Source: Chitinophaga filiformis | GTDB taxonomy: Bacteria; Bacteroidota; Bacteroidia; Chitinophagales; Chitinophagaceae | DNA: 64,000 nt | Reading direction: 5' to 3' | Assembly (NCBI RefSeq): GCF_023100805.1 | Contig: NZ_CP095855.1 | Location: 6,489,001-6,553,000, forward strand | Shown here: positions 28,296 through 40,200 of the stretch, piece by piece | How the letters are laid out: every line of letters starts with the position of its first letter | Numbering within the stretch: position 1 is the stretch's first letter | The notes under the pieces: model-generated | What the model was told of the DNA's origin: nothing | Databases searched by the model: none | The model's input: the letters and a program-made list of their open reading frames with translations, nothing else | Program-made: the position numbers and the translations under genes

Positions 28296-28757
28296 TTATA
28301 AACCGTGCTTCTGGTAACGCCCCATGATGACTCCTTCTGCCAGAACATGCCCCTGCATGGCCTGTTGCAGCGCTGCTTTATCAGCTTCGCTGTCAAGGTC
28401 CAATTCCGTATCAAGCGCATAGATGTGAAAATAATAACGGTGGAATCCTGAGGGCGGACAAGGGCCGTAATACCCGGTATTACCACTCCCGTTCTTTCCG
28501 CATACACCGGGAACGGTATCGCATCCGATCAGATTGGTAGGCGCAATATTCCATACTACCCAGTGATCAAAAGTGCCTTTAGGCGCGTCCGGATCTTCCG
28601 CGATAATGGCCAGCGTCTTTGCACCCGCAGGGATCTTTTCTATCTGCAGCGGGGGATTGACATCTTCGCCTTCGCAGGTATATTTCGAAGGAATGACACC
28701 TTCATGATCAAATGCAGTACTTGATATTTTGAGGCTATCTGTTGCATTGTTTTCCAT
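28296..28757 (-). CDS. YbhB/YbcL-family (PEBP) protein
   Basis: 153 residues, the usual length for bacterial phosphatidylethanolamine-binding-like proteins. Hallmarks are PSKYTCEGEDVNPPLQI, EDPDAPKGTFDHWVVWNI (the ligand-pocket DPDxP and DHWV) and GYYGPCPPSGFHRYYFHIYAL. No signal peptide. The function of the bacterial family is unclear. Confidence 0.95.
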   Translation of the reverse strand: MENNATDSLKISSTAFDHEGVIPSKYTCEGEDVNPPLQIEKIPAGAKTLAIIAEDPDAPKGTFDHWVVWNIAPTNLIGCDTVPGVCGKNGSGNTGYYGPCPPSGFHRYYFHIYALDTELDLDSEADKAALQQAMQGHVLAEGVIMGRYQKHGL

Positions 28758-28874
28758 ACCTGAAATGACCGAAAAATCAAGCCAGCCCCGCGGACCTGAA
28801 AAAATGTAAAAACAACCCTTCTGCGGGGGTAAACATGCTACATAAATGAATGAAAACCGGGGAGCCTGTAGAAA

Positions 28875-29336
28875 CTATTCATCAATGCGCGCCACCAGTT
28901 CATCAATAAAACCGGCCTGCCTTTCATTGATCTTTTCCCGGGCAATGTCAATGGGGAACCAGGCCGCCCGGTCAATCTCCGGGAAGGACTTCATCTTACC
29001 CGAACGTGGCGGCCATTCTATTTCGAAAAGGTTACTCACGATGCTGTCTGCATCCAGGTCGCCCGCTACCGCCCAGCAATGTACCGTTTTATGCCCTTTT
29101 TGCCGGATGGTGGCCAGCTGGATGAAATGGCCGGAAGGCCGGTATCCCGTCTCTTCCTCAAACTCACGGATAGCGGCTTGTAAAGGCTCCTCTCCTTCCT
29201 GGTATTCCCCTTTTGGTACCGACCAGCTGCCCAGGTCCTTCTTAGCCCAGAAAGGTCCGCCCGGATGCCCGAGGAATACTTCCAGCCGCTTGCCTTTTTT
29301 CCTGTAGAGTAATATGCCCGCACTTTGTTTTGCCAT
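28875..29336 (-). CDS. NUDIX hydrolase
   Basis: 153 residues from the ATG at 29336 (MAKQSAGILLYR); a longer start is less likely because the Nudix fold normally begins here. The Nudix box is at about 43-65 (GEYQEGEEPLQAAIREFEEE then TG), with REFEEE providing the metal-binding glutamates. HPGGPFWAKKDLGSWSVPKG before it resembles the DNA-mismatch / diadenosine group of Nudix proteins. It hydrolyses a nucleoside-diphosphate-linked substrate that cannot be named. Confidence 0.94.
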   Translation of the reverse strand: MAKQSAGILLYRKKGKRLEVFLGHPGGPFWAKKDLGSWSVPKGEYQEGEEPLQAAIREFEEETGYRPSGHFIQLATIRQKGHKTVHCWAVAGDLDADSIVSNLFEIEWPPRSGKMKSFPEIDRAAWFPIDIAREKINERQAGFIDELVARIDE

Positions 29337-29606
29337 ACGTAAAGGTACATATTGCAATTCTGGTTCCGGATACCAGGAGCTTATCATCGTCCGCGAACAA
29401 TTAGAGAACGCTCCCCGGCTTTCACATTAAAAACGGCAGATACAATGCCGGAAAGCGGTGTTTGTCGGAATATGGGATGCCCCTTCCTATATATTATTCA
29501 TAGTGAATCAGATAAGCACCGGGCAAAAAGAAAATAAGGATTTTTCAATGGCAGTCCCTTCGCAGCATTGAAAATTGAGCTATCTTGGACATCTCATGAT
29601 TGTAGC

Positions 29607-30971
29607 ATGATTGTAGCAGCCCTTTTATATTTGGTTGTTAGTTATTCCACCGAAGTCAGACTAACCCCAGGCAGTAATATGCACTTTTCCGGCCCGACAG
29701 ATACCGTCGAGGCGTCTGCCAGAGAATATACCCTCGTAGCAGACAGCCGGGGAAGGCTCAATATTGACAATTCCAGGAACACCTATCGCCCGGGAGATAT
29801 ATTGAACCTCAAAGGTAATTTTAAGTCCATCTTCTTCTTCAATATGAGCGGCACTGCCGCCAAACCTATCATCATCCGTAACTATCGCAATACGGTGGTC
29901 AAGATCGGTGAGCCTGACTGGAACGGAGGTGGTTATTCCTCTGCCTGTGAATTCTCCAATTGTCATTATATCCGTTTCGGCAGTCAGTCGGACCGGAGCA
30001 TGATCGTCATCAATGGCTCTACGCAGCCTGCCAGGGAGGCCTATCATGATTTGCATATAGGTAATAAGACAGACAATATCGAGATCTGTTTCCTGACCAT
30101 CATGAACGGCGGAAATGGCATTGTAGCAAAGACAGATCCCATGAAGGGAGATCCCGGTAGCGTATATCCCAGCCTGGTGACCCGCAACCTGCAGATACAT
30201 GACCTCAACATCAGCGGTACAAAGAATGAGGCCATGTATATTGGCCATACCGCCACTTACTGGGACCATACGCTCAACCAGCCCTATTATGGATCTCCGT
30301 CAAAGTTCACTCCCGGTCATGACTATGTACAACCTGCCAAATGGCAGAACGTGAAGATCTACAATAACGTGATCAGCAATATTGGCCTGGATGGCATACA
30401 AACGGCTGCTATTGACGGGCTGGAGGTCTTTAATAATGAAGTTACCCATTGGGGCACACAACGTAATGCAGCACATAACGGCGGCATTCTCATTGGCGGC
30501 CGCACGACCAATACCAACACACATGATAACTATGTGCATGACGGCTGGGGAGAATTCTGCCAGTTTTATGGCTCGGGTGAGAACAGAGCAACACATACCA
30601 TCAGTAACAATCTTTTTACAGACAACCAGGGTGACGGTATCAGTATGAGGGGAACCGACAATGCCATTGTACGCATTACCAATAATACGGTAGCCTGCAC
30701 AAAGGGCAACAGCCTGCGTATTAACGGTTACACGGGTATGAAAGGCAAGCAGATCGTCAATGCCAATGCATTCATTGCACCCAATGGAGGCCAGGGTGTC
30801 AACATCAGGAACTATGTCTATGTAGAGGAAGGCGGAGACGCCATAGAAGGTACAGGTAACGAAGAAAACAAGAAATTTCAGACCCCGCTGGAGGCCCGTG
30901 TGAATACTGCGGAGTACTATCGTCCCCAACAAGGCTCATCCATTGGAAATGCCGGTTATAGGAGAAAATAA
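29607..30971 (+). CDS. Exported right-handed parallel beta-helix protein
   Basis: 454 residues from the ATG at 29607; a TTG frame upstream is not preferred. An N-terminal hydrophobic stretch (IVAALLYLVVSY) acts as signal peptide. The body is a right-handed parallel beta-helix, with stacked rungs such as NVKIYNNVISNIGLDGIQTAAID, LEVFNNEVTHWG, and NTHDNYVHDGW. The family includes polysaccharide lyases and glycan-binding proteins. I see no catalytic motif I can identify with certainty. Confidence 0.85.
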   Translation: MIVAALLYLVVSYSTEVRLTPGSNMHFSGPTDTVEASAREYTLVADSRGRLNIDNSRNTYRPGDILNLKGNFKSIFFFNMSGTAAKPIIIRNYRNTVVKIGEPDWNGGGYSSACEFSNCHYIRFGSQSDRSMIVINGSTQPAREAYHDLHIGNKTDNIEICFLTIMNGGNGIVAKTDPMKGDPGSVYPSLVTRNLQIHDLNISGTKNEAMYIGHTATYWDHTLNQPYYGSPSKFTPGHDYVQPAKWQNVKIYNNVISNIGLDGIQTAAIDGLEVFNNEVTHWGTQRNAAHNGGILIGGRTTNTNTHDNYVHDGWGEFCQFYGSGENRATHTISNNLFTDNQGDGISMRGTDNAIVRITNNTVACTKGNSLRINGYTGMKGKQIVNANAFIAPNGGQGVNIRNYVYVEEGGDAIEGTGNEENKKFQTPLEARVNTAEYYRPQQGSSIGNAGYRRK

Positions 30972-31016
30972 ACAACGAACCCTTTCATATAATGTTAAAT
31001 ATCCATTAAAAAAATA

Positions 31017-31049
31017 TTTGCTTACTAAAAAAAAAGAGATATATCTTTG
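31017..31049 (+). promoter_or_regulatory. Promoter of the surface-protein operon
   Basis: TTTG (31017-31020) - 21 bases - TATCTTTG (31042-31049): both Bacteroidota boxes with correct spacing. It would start a transcript near 31055 with a leader of about 150 nt before the first ATG at 31205. Confidence 0.7.
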
Positions 31050-31204
31050 TTCCCAGCATTTTTGTATTCGAGTTTTAACCCTGATCTATTGAAAGCCTAC
31101 GACCATAACGTAATATTTCTGTCTTTTAGAGGGGACGTTTTACATCTGTTTTTTGGAGCCTACTTTATTGTGTCATAAGATACCAAACTTAGGAATCATT
31201 CCTT

Positions 31205-32395
31205 ATGCATATACAGAGCAGAAGGCATTTCTTAAAGAATGCCGCTATTTTATCCCCTGTACTCACCTTTTTCCCGTCATACCTGACGGCAGGAAAAGGG
31301 TCGAAGTTTCGTATCGCCTTCATTGGTACTGGCATGTGGGGACAGCAGTACCTGAAGCAAGCACTCCAACACAAAGATCTGGATGTAAGAGCAATTTCCG
31401 AGACCGATCCGGCAGCAATCAACCGGAGCCTGGAATTATTCCGCGAGGCAGGTCATTCTCATCCAGACATTTACCGGGACAATTACCAGACATTACTCGC
31501 CCGCCAGGACATTGACGCCGTTGTTATTGCGGCCCCCTGGCACCAGCATTACAGTATTGCCAAAGCAGCGATGCTTGCAGGTAAACATGTAGCCTGTGGC
31601 GCCGTAATGGGTACTACGCTTGAAGAGCACCAGGACATTGTTCGTATCAGCGAGCAGACACGTTGCCAGTACTTTACGCTGGACGAGCACAGTTACCGTT
31701 CAGACCTGCTGGCCGTTACCAACATGGCACAGGAAGGCGTTTTCGGAGATCTGCAATCCATACATGCCGGCGCCAGCCCTCATGTACTGGCGGCTGAACA
31801 AGACAAAGAAGCCCTTTCCTACCCTGTTTATCCTGCCGCAGCAGTTGCCAGGCTACTGAACCTGAAAGAGAATACCTATGTATCCCTGCAGGTAGTACAG
31901 CAAAAGCAGCAGTACGTGATCAACAAACCATGTCCTAAAAAGGGTCATGCACGTTTGTTCTTCACTTCGGGAGATGTCAGCGCTATTTGCCTCAGCACCC
32001 AACAGGGACAAAAGGTATGGCTGCAGATGGACGCCGGAAAAACACAACCTGTTTCCACGGGGTTCCGTGTGGCCGGTAGCAATGGCTCCTGGGTAGATCT
32101 TTTCAACCGCATTTACCTGGAAGAAAATAACCCTGTTAACCAGATCTGGGAACCAGGCAAACCTTACATAAACCAATATGCACAGCAGGCTAAGCTGCCA
32201 CGTTACAAACAGGTACAGGAAGGTAATGGTTACGCCATGGCCTTACAGGAATTTGTAGGTGTGCTGCAGGAGCGTAACGAGCTGTCTGTATATGCGGCTG
32301 CTACCAATAGCATTATAACGCCGATGGCTGCACTTTCTGCACAACGGAACGGAGCAACTGTGCAATTTCCAACGTTTAGAAACCCGATTATATAA
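31205..32395 (+). CDS. Gfo/Idh/MocA-like protein with Tat-type signal
   Basis: 396 residues. Starts with SRRHFLKNAAILSPVL, a twin-arginine (Tat) signal. Rossmann motif FIGTGMWG at about 38-45, then DIDAVVIAAPWHQHYSIAKAA. Where most members have the catalytic EKP (after GKHV) this protein has ACGAVMG, so the usual Lys is missing. FGDLQSIHAGASPH resembles the segment of GH109-type NAD-dependent glycosidases. The role is therefore uncertain: oxidoreductase, GH109-like hydrolase, or a non-catalytic protein. It is the first gene of the operon running to 42870, 27 bp ahead of the tail-collar gene. Confidence 0.8.
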   Translation: MHIQSRRHFLKNAAILSPVLTFFPSYLTAGKGSKFRIAFIGTGMWGQQYLKQALQHKDLDVRAISETDPAAINRSLELFREAGHSHPDIYRDNYQTLLARQDIDAVVIAAPWHQHYSIAKAAMLAGKHVACGAVMGTTLEEHQDIVRISEQTRCQYFTLDEHSYRSDLLAVTNMAQEGVFGDLQSIHAGASPHVLAAEQDKEALSYPVYPAAAVARLLNLKENTYVSLQVVQQKQQYVINKPCPKKGHARLFFTSGDVSAICLSTQQGQKVWLQMDAGKTQPVSTGFRVAGSNGSWVDLFNRIYLEENNPVNQIWEPGKPYINQYAQQAKLPRYKQVQEGNGYAMALQEFVGVLQERNELSVYAAATNSIITPMAALSAQRNGATVQFPTFRNPII

Positions 32396-32422
32396 TTCAA
32401 ACACTACCTTAAAACTCGATCT

Positions 32423-33019
32423 ATGGACACACCTTTACTGGCAGCGATTATTCTTTTTGCCGGAAATTTTGCACCTAGAAGCTGGGCGTTTTGTTGGGGT
32501 CAGATTCTGAGTATTGCTCAGAACACCGCACTGTTTTCCCTCCTGGGTACCACATATGGTGGTAACGGACAGACCACCTTCTCTCTGCCTGACCTCAGAG
32601 GCCGTTTTCCACTTGGTACCGGACAAGGTCCCGGATTACCTAATATTAACCTGGGAGAGCTGGCAGGTACGCCTACCACTACCCTGCTGATCACCAACAT
32701 GCCTGCGCATAACCACACAGGTACCATTGCATCTGCTTCAGTTGCGCAGGCTGCAACTGCTGCTGCTGCAACAACTAACACGCCGAGCAGCACTGTAGTA
32801 CCAGCGGTATTGCCAACTTTTGGTGCTGGCCCTACTGCACAACAGGTCAAAGGTTATGCGGTGCCTGACAACACAACTTTCCTGGCGCCTACTACTAACG
32901 TGACTGGTACTGTGAACATAGGTATTGCAGGTGGCAGCCAGCCATTCAGCATCATGAACCCTTACCTTGGCATGAACTACATCATTGGCGTGGAAGGTAT
33001 TTATCCTAGCCGTAACTAA
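32423..33019 (+). CDS. Tail-collar (MdpB-like) domain protein
   Basis: 198 residues. The N-terminal part ILFAGNFAPRSWAFCWGQILSIAQNTALFSLLGTTYGGNGQTTFSLPDLRGRFPLG is the classic phage tail-collar / microcystin-dependent protein (Tail_collar) signature. Next comes a Thr/Ala-rich middle and a C-terminal PFSIMNPYLGMNYIIGVEGIYPSR. Members are common in Bacteroidota as single chromosomal genes without a prophage. It is in the same operon as a giant adhesin. Confidence 0.92.
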   Translation: MDTPLLAAIILFAGNFAPRSWAFCWGQILSIAQNTALFSLLGTTYGGNGQTTFSLPDLRGRFPLGTGQGPGLPNINLGELAGTPTTTLLITNMPAHNHTGTIASASVAQAATAAAATTNTPSSTVVPAVLPTFGAGPTAQQVKGYAVPDNTTFLAPTTNVTGTVNIGIAGGSQPFSIMNPYLGMNYIIGVEGIYPSRN

Positions 33020-33028
33020 TCAACTTAT

Positions 33029-34192
33029 ATGCAATCAGCGCTTACCATTGGTTTCCTTACTCCTTATTCCGGTGTATATCCTGCCTATTCTGCTCACCTG
33101 GTAACAGGTTGGCTGCTGGGTATGGGATTAGACCCCGTGCGACAGAGAACAGTGCAGTTTACATCAGAGTATACCCATATGGGAGGCGCTGGTGCTTCTG
33201 TTGACGCTGCCCGCAAACTGCTTTTCTTCAACAATGTGGATATACTGTCTGGCCTGATCAGCTATAAAATAGCACCGGATATTATCCCGCTGGTAGAGAA
33301 CACGAAACGACCGGCTTTCTTCTTTGATATGGGTGAATACATACCCCATTTCCCTTACCTCAGCCCCGATGTATTCTATGCTTCACACCAGTTGTGGCAA
33401 TCCGAGTATGCATTGGGGAAGTGGGCGCATAGCCATTTCGGGGATGGCGGTCATATGATCATGCCCGTGTATGAAGCAGGTTACCACCTGCATAGTGCCT
33501 TCAAAGAAGGCGTTACGGCAGCCGGCAGTACGCAGATAAGTATGACGGTATTACCACACAATGAGAGTGATCCTAAAAGAATGGAGCTGGATGGGCTCTT
33601 TACAACGCTCGCCAAAGATCCCCCACCATATGTCCATGCCATCTTCGCTGGTAGCATGGGTACACGTTTCCTTGAAAAATGGATACAAAGCGGCTTTCAT
33701 AAAAAAATCCCGCTGCTGATCAACGAAACAATGGCATATGATGACGTATTGGAAGATATTAAACATATAGACCTGGAAATTTATACATCCATGATGTGGA
33801 TGCGCGAAGACCAGAGCAAAGCGAATCAGCAATTTGTAAAGAAGTTCGAAAGCATTGCGCAGCAACCTGCTAATATCTATGCATTAATGGGATATGAAGC
33901 AGGCCTGATGTGGCGGGAATTGTTGCCTTATGCTAAGAAAAAAGACTGGGATACAGTAAAGCAACAACTCCGCGCAGGTGTAATAGACGGGCCCAGAGGA
34001 CAAAAAAACTTTTACCCCGCTTCAGGATTTGCCCTGCCTACAGCCAATATTCTCAAGATCAGCACAACTGGTAATAAAATAAACAAATTAATTCTTGATC
34101 AGGGAGCAGGAATGCGCTATGATGCGAAGGAATTTGAAGTGATTCACAACGAATCTATGACCGGTTGGCAAAACCCTTTTCTCTGCATTTAA
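33029..34192 (+). CDS. Periplasmic-binding-fold protein (Leu/Ile/Val type) lacking a signal peptide
   Basis: 387 residues. LTIGFLTPYSGVYPAYSAHLVTGW starts the type-I periplasmic-binding fold directly at the N-terminus, followed by DILSGLISYKIAPDIIPLVE, FFDMGEYIPHFPYLSPDVF and NIYALMGYEAGLMW. It looks like an ABC branched-chain amino acid binding protein, but no signal peptide or lipobox is present, so it is probably cytoplasmic or exported by an unknown route. No ABC permease or ATPase is adjacent. It lies 9 bp after the collar gene and 9 bp before the adhesin gene. Confidence 0.85.
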   Translation: MQSALTIGFLTPYSGVYPAYSAHLVTGWLLGMGLDPVRQRTVQFTSEYTHMGGAGASVDAARKLLFFNNVDILSGLISYKIAPDIIPLVENTKRPAFFFDMGEYIPHFPYLSPDVFYASHQLWQSEYALGKWAHSHFGDGGHMIMPVYEAGYHLHSAFKEGVTAAGSTQISMTVLPHNESDPKRMELDGLFTTLAKDPPPYVHAIFAGSMGTRFLEKWIQSGFHKKIPLLINETMAYDDVLEDIKHIDLEIYTSMMWMREDQSKANQQFVKKFESIAQQPANIYALMGYEAGLMWRELLPYAKKKDWDTVKQQLRAGVIDGPRGQKNFYPASGFALPTANILKISTTGNKINKLILDQGAGMRYDAKEFEVIHNESMTGWQNPFLCI

Positions 34193-34201
34193 CAGTTTCA
34201 T

Positions 34202-37200
34202 ATGAATGACACATTTACCCGAGGTATCAGCAGGATCCTGTTGATACTTTTCTTCATGCTAGCTGGCCACGCAGGCTTTGCGCAGTATACGAAGACGTCA
34301 CTGGAAACAGGACGTAGTCTGTATTCTGCCATGGCTAAAGACCAGAGTGGCAACCTGTTCGTCGTTCGCGCCAATGCGGCCGGCACCGCTTATGAATTGG
34401 TGAAATACACGAACGGAACAGGCTCTCCCACAATCCTCTACAGCAATTTGCAGCAGGATAATGGCGTTCCTCCCATCGGACTTGCCATTAACTCTTTAGG
34501 TGATGTCTTTGTGACAAGCCTGAATAGTACTGATGGATGGGAAATTATTAAACTGCCGGCTCCGGCCAATAACAGTCCTACTGTTATCCATTCGGGCAAC
34601 TACTACTCCGTTTTGGCAATAGACCCATCAAACAATCTGTTGTCACTGGAATATGATGCTGGTACTAATCAGTATCAGGTGGTTAGATATCCTTTCGGTG
34701 CGGAACAGCTCAATGGTTTTGTCGTTTGGAATGGGCTCCCTTTGCCTTCCGGACTGTCAACTACTTTTCCCGCCGGTCTTGTGACCGACTCACATGGCAA
34801 CATTTTCCTGACGGACTTCCACGAAAATTCCGGAGGCCGTCTTATTAAACTGACCGCTCCCGGATTTGGACAGACTGTCCTGGCCACAAACAGGGGCTTT
34901 ACCGCACTGGCTGTAGATGGCTCAGACAATCTGTATGTAAATGAAGCTACGTCAACCGCTAATGTCGCACAGATAGTAAAATACACTGATCCTACCCAGA
35001 CAGGACAAGTACTTTACAACCAACTTAGCTATGATGTCAATGCCCATCCATATGGATTGGTTGTCATGCCTAATGGAAATATTTTTGCAAATAGTAATGG
35101 TTCGGCACCGGAGGTCGTTAAACTATCTCCTCCGAACATCAACGTTTTAAGTGTTGTACGTGCTGCCGCGAATCCTACCAATGCAACATCTGTCACTTAC
35201 ACCGTCACCTTCAGCGGTTCTGCTGCTGGTGTAACTACCAGCGCATTTACCCTCGTTCCAACCGGCGTCTCCGGCGCCTCTATCACAAGTGTAACAGGAA
35301 GCGGTACTACTTATACCGTAACTGTCAACACCGGCACAGGCTCCGGCACCATCGGGCTGAACGTTAACGGTACAGGTATCTCGCCTGTAGTGGCCAACGC
35401 TCCTTATACCGGCGCCGTGTATACCGTCGACAAGACAGCACCTACCGGTTCAATAGTCATCAACAGTGGCGCTGCATACACCAACAATGTGAATGTAACA
35501 TTGACCCTCACCGGCAATGATGCAAATCCGCCATTGCAGATGGCCTTCTCTCTTGATGGTGGTGCATACACTACAGATGAAGCATTTGCAACCAGCAAAG
35601 CACTGACACTACCGTCAACAGATGGTACACGAACAGTGTCCATGCGACTGAAAGACGCAGCAGGTAACACGGTTATTTATAGTGATGACATCATCCTGGA
35701 CCGTGTAGCCCCTAATACGTCGTTCACCGCGGTTCCTGCAAATCCGACGGTTTCAACAACTGCCAACTTTACCTTCACCGCCAACGAAGCTAATTGCACC
35801 TTCCAGGCAATGCTGGATGGCGGACCATTTAATCTGGTTACAAGTCCGGTTACATATAGCGGTCTGTCAGACGGACCACACAATGTCCAGATAAGGGCGA
35901 TCGATCCGGCTGGAAATATAGACCCTACCCCAGACTCATATATCTGGACTATCGATGCCACCGGCCCGCAGATCACCAGCGTAGGCGTTCCTGCAAACGG
36001 CTACTATAGGGCAGGTCAGACGCTCGACTTCAAAGTGAGATACAATGAAGCAGCATATGTAACCACCGCGGCAGGTACTCCATACATCAATATCATCATT
36101 GGTCTTGATGCTAAACAGGTACCTTATACCGGCGGTACCGGCACAAATGAATTAACATTCAGCTATACCGTACAGTCAGGTGAAATGGATATGGACGGCA
36201 TCACCGTAAATCCACTGGTACAGAACAACAGCGGCTTTATCAAAGATGCACTGGGCAATGATGCATCTACTTCATTGCAAAACGTTGATCCTACCACCCA
36301 GGTAAGGGTTAATACCTCCATACCGTCAGTAACACTGTCGACTGTCACACCGATGCCGACCAATGCGCCGTTTACTGTTACAGCTACTTTCAGCGAAGCA
36401 GTGTCCGGTCTGACTGTCAGTGATTTCAACGTGGTGAATACGACTGTAAGTAATCTGAGCACTTCAGATAATATTACTTACACCGTATTGATGACACCTG
36501 CTTCTGACGGCACAAGGACTATCAGCCTGCCAGCTAATGCAGCTGTTAATATTGGCGGCAATCCAAACACAGCGTCCAATACCATCTCTTATACTTATGA
36601 TGCTACCGCACCTGCAGTCACATCTGTAGCAGTACCAGCTAATAAGTATCACAGAGCAGGTGAAACACTCGACTTCACAGTTAATTTCAGTGAGAATATC
36701 ATCCTGAACACCACAGGCGGTACACCATCCCTGGGCCTCACCATCGGCGCCACTCCGGTGTCTGCAACTTATACCGGTACCTCCGGCAGTAACGCGCTGA
36801 CATTCAGCTACACCGTAGTAAACGGCGATATGGACATGGACGGTATCACTGTGAATGCACTGACATTAAATGGTGCTACTATCAGGGATGCGGCCACCAA
36901 TAATGCCAACCTGACACTGAACAGCGTAGCGCCAACTACAGGCGTACTGGTAAATACAGCGCATCCTTCTGTAGCCATTACGTCAGCTGCAGCGGCTATT
37001 GTGAATGCGCCATTTACGGCTACCATCACTTTCAGCGAAGCAGTATCCAACTTTGTGATCGGAGACATCACTACCAGCAACGCAAGCCTCAGCAGCCTGT
37101 CCACTTCAGACAATATCACCTATACCGTACTGGTTACACCAGCTACCGACGGCACGGTGACATTGAACATCGCGGCAGATGTGGCTGAGAACGTTGCAGC

Positions 37201-40200
37201 TAACGGCAACAGCGCTTCCAACACACTGTCCCGCATCTATGATGTTGCGCCTCCTTCTGTAACAGCTGTAGATGTACCGGCGAACGGTTTCTATAAGGCT
37301 GGTAACACACTGGACTTCACCGTTCATTTCAGTGAGAACATCACATTGAACACCACCGGTGGCAATCCTTCACTGAGCCTGATCATCGGTTCTTCTACTG
37401 TAAATGCCACCTATACCGGCACCTCCGGCTCAGATGCGCTGAACTTCAGCTACACTGTAGTGAACGGTGATATGGATATGAACGGCATACAGGTAAGCGC
37501 GTTACTGTTAAATGGCAGCACAATTAAAGATGTAGCCAATAACAATGCAGTACTGACCTTAAATGGTGTGCCAGGCACCGCAGGTATATTTGTCAATACA
37601 CAGCATCCATCAGTAACATTGACTACCACAGCACCTGCGCTGGTAAATGCACCGTTCACGGTGACTGCTACCTTCAGCGAGGCTGTAACTGGTTTCGATC
37701 CGGCTGATTTCACTGTAACAAATGCGACTGTCGGCAGCCCGACCACTATAAATAGCAGCACTTATACTGTAGTAGTTACGCCTACTGCCGACGGTCCTGT
37801 AAGCATCAGCTTACCAGCAGATGCAGTAGTAAATATCGGAGACAATGGCAACACTGCTTCGAACACTATCAACAAGACTTACGATGGTACCGTTCCAACA
37901 GTTACAGCGGTTGCTGTTCCGCCGAACGGATACTATAAAGCAGGTACAACGCTCGACTTTATCGTTCGTTTCAGCGAGAACATCACGCTGAGTAATGCTG
38001 GTGGCGCCCCTAGCCTGCGTCTCACCATCGGTTCTGCTATTGTCGATGCAAACTATATGGGTCTTAATGGTACTGATGGGCTGAACTTCAGTTACACGGT
38101 ACAGACCGGCGATATGGACATGGACGGTATTGTAATAAATAGCCTCGTATTAAGCGGTGCTACTATTAAGGACGACGCTGCCAACGATGCAGACTTAACA
38201 CTGAATAATGTTGGTAATACGGCGATGGTACGGGTGAATACTACCAACCCGACGGTCAACCTGTCTACCATCAGGACCAGTCCTACCAATATACCGTTCA
38301 GTGTCAGCGTTACCTTCAGTGAAGCCGTAACCGGCCTGGATCTGACTGATTTCATTGTAACAAATGGTACGATCAGCAACCTGGCTACTTCAGACAATAC
38401 CTATTATACCCTGCAGTTCCAGCCTACATCCGACGGACCTGTAAGCATCAGCTTACCGGCAGATGCAGCGGTGAACATCGGCGATAATGGCAACAGGGCT
38501 TCCAATACACTGACCCTTGTTTATGATGCTACCGCTCCAACGGTTACATCTGTAGCAGTGCCTGCCAATAAATATTACGTTGCAGGTGAAGTACTCAATT
38601 TCACTGTCAATTTCAGTGAGAATATTGCCCTGAATACCACAGGCGGTACTCCTTCCCTGGGTCTCACCATTGGTGCTACCACGGTACAAGCTACTTATAC
38701 AGGTACCTCAGGAAGCAATGCCCTGGTATTTGCCTATACTGTGGCTAACGGCGATCTGGATGCAGATGGTATCACTGTAAATGCACTGACCTTAAACGGT
38801 GCAACTATCAAAGATGCCGCCAACAACAACGCCAACCTGACACTGAACAACGTAGCGCCTACTACCGGCGTACTTGTAGATGGTACCATTCCGGTGGTTA
38901 CATCAGTGACAGTTCCTGCTGATGACTACTATAACGCAGGTGCTATACTTAACTTCACGGTTCGTTTCAATGAAAACGTGATTGTCAATACTACCGGCGG
39001 TATGCCAACACTGGCACTCAACATCGGTGGTACGGTGGTAAATGCAGCCTACACCGGCGCCAACGGTACAGATGGACTGAACTTCAGTTACACTGTGCAG
39101 AACGGCGAGATGGATATGGACGGTATCCAGGTGACTGCGCTCAACCTGGCCGGAAGCACTATTAAAGATGTGGCTACCAACAACGCAGACTTAACACTGC
39201 AGAATGTTGGTAATACCAGCCTGGTAAGAGTGAACACCACTCACCCGACAGTAACAATAAGCACTACAGCCGCTCCGAACACTAATACATGGTTCGCCGT
39301 CGATATCACCTTCAGCGAAGACGTGACTGGCTTTACCGCTTCCGATGTTGCTATTACAAACGGCATCGCAGGTGCCTTTACTGTTCTCAGCAATGCTCAT
39401 TACATTGTATCCGTTGTACCGGCTGCAGATGGTGCAGTGATCGTCAATATCCCGGCTGATGTGGCACAGAACATTGGACACAATGGCAACACGGCTTCCA
39501 ATACGATCAACATCAACTACGATATCACGAAACCAGCTGTTGCTTCCGTAACAGTACCGGCGGATAAGTATTACAACGCAGGTCAGGTACTGAACTTCAC
39601 CGTTAAATTCGATGAAGACGTCAACCTGAACATACCACCTGCTGCTGATCCTTACCTCACGCTGACTATCGGCGCCGCGACGGTGAATGCCACTTACACC
39701 GGTGCTTCCTCAGCAAGAGAACTGAACTTCAGCTATACTGTAGTAAATGGAGATCAGGATATGGACGGCATCACTGTTGGTACACTCGTGTTAAACGGCA
39801 GCACAATAAAAGATGCTGCTACCAACGATGCAGACCTGACACTGAATAACATCGGTAACACCACCCAGGTAAGAGTGAACACTACCAATCCTGGTGTAGT
39901 GCTGTCTTCTACTGCCAACGCACTGATCAATGCGCCGTTCACCGTAACAGCGACCTTCAGTGAAGCAGTAACAGTACTGACCGCAAGTGACTTCTCAGTT
40001 ACTAACGGTACGGTTTCCGGTGTATCCTCTGCAGACAACATCACTTACACCTTAACAGTAACACCAACTGCAGACGGTGCTGTAAGCATACAGCTTCCGG
40101 CGAATGCAGTAGTGAACATCGGAGGCAATAGTAACACGCCATCGAACACGCTCACCTTTACTTATGACGCTACCGCGCCTGTAGTAAATGCAGTGTCTGT

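Noticed and set aside
32423..34192. Prophage or phage-tail-like contractile system because of the collar protein
   Set aside because: No other phage structural gene (sheath, baseplate, terminase, portal) is nearby; the collar-type protein family is common alone in Bacteroidota.
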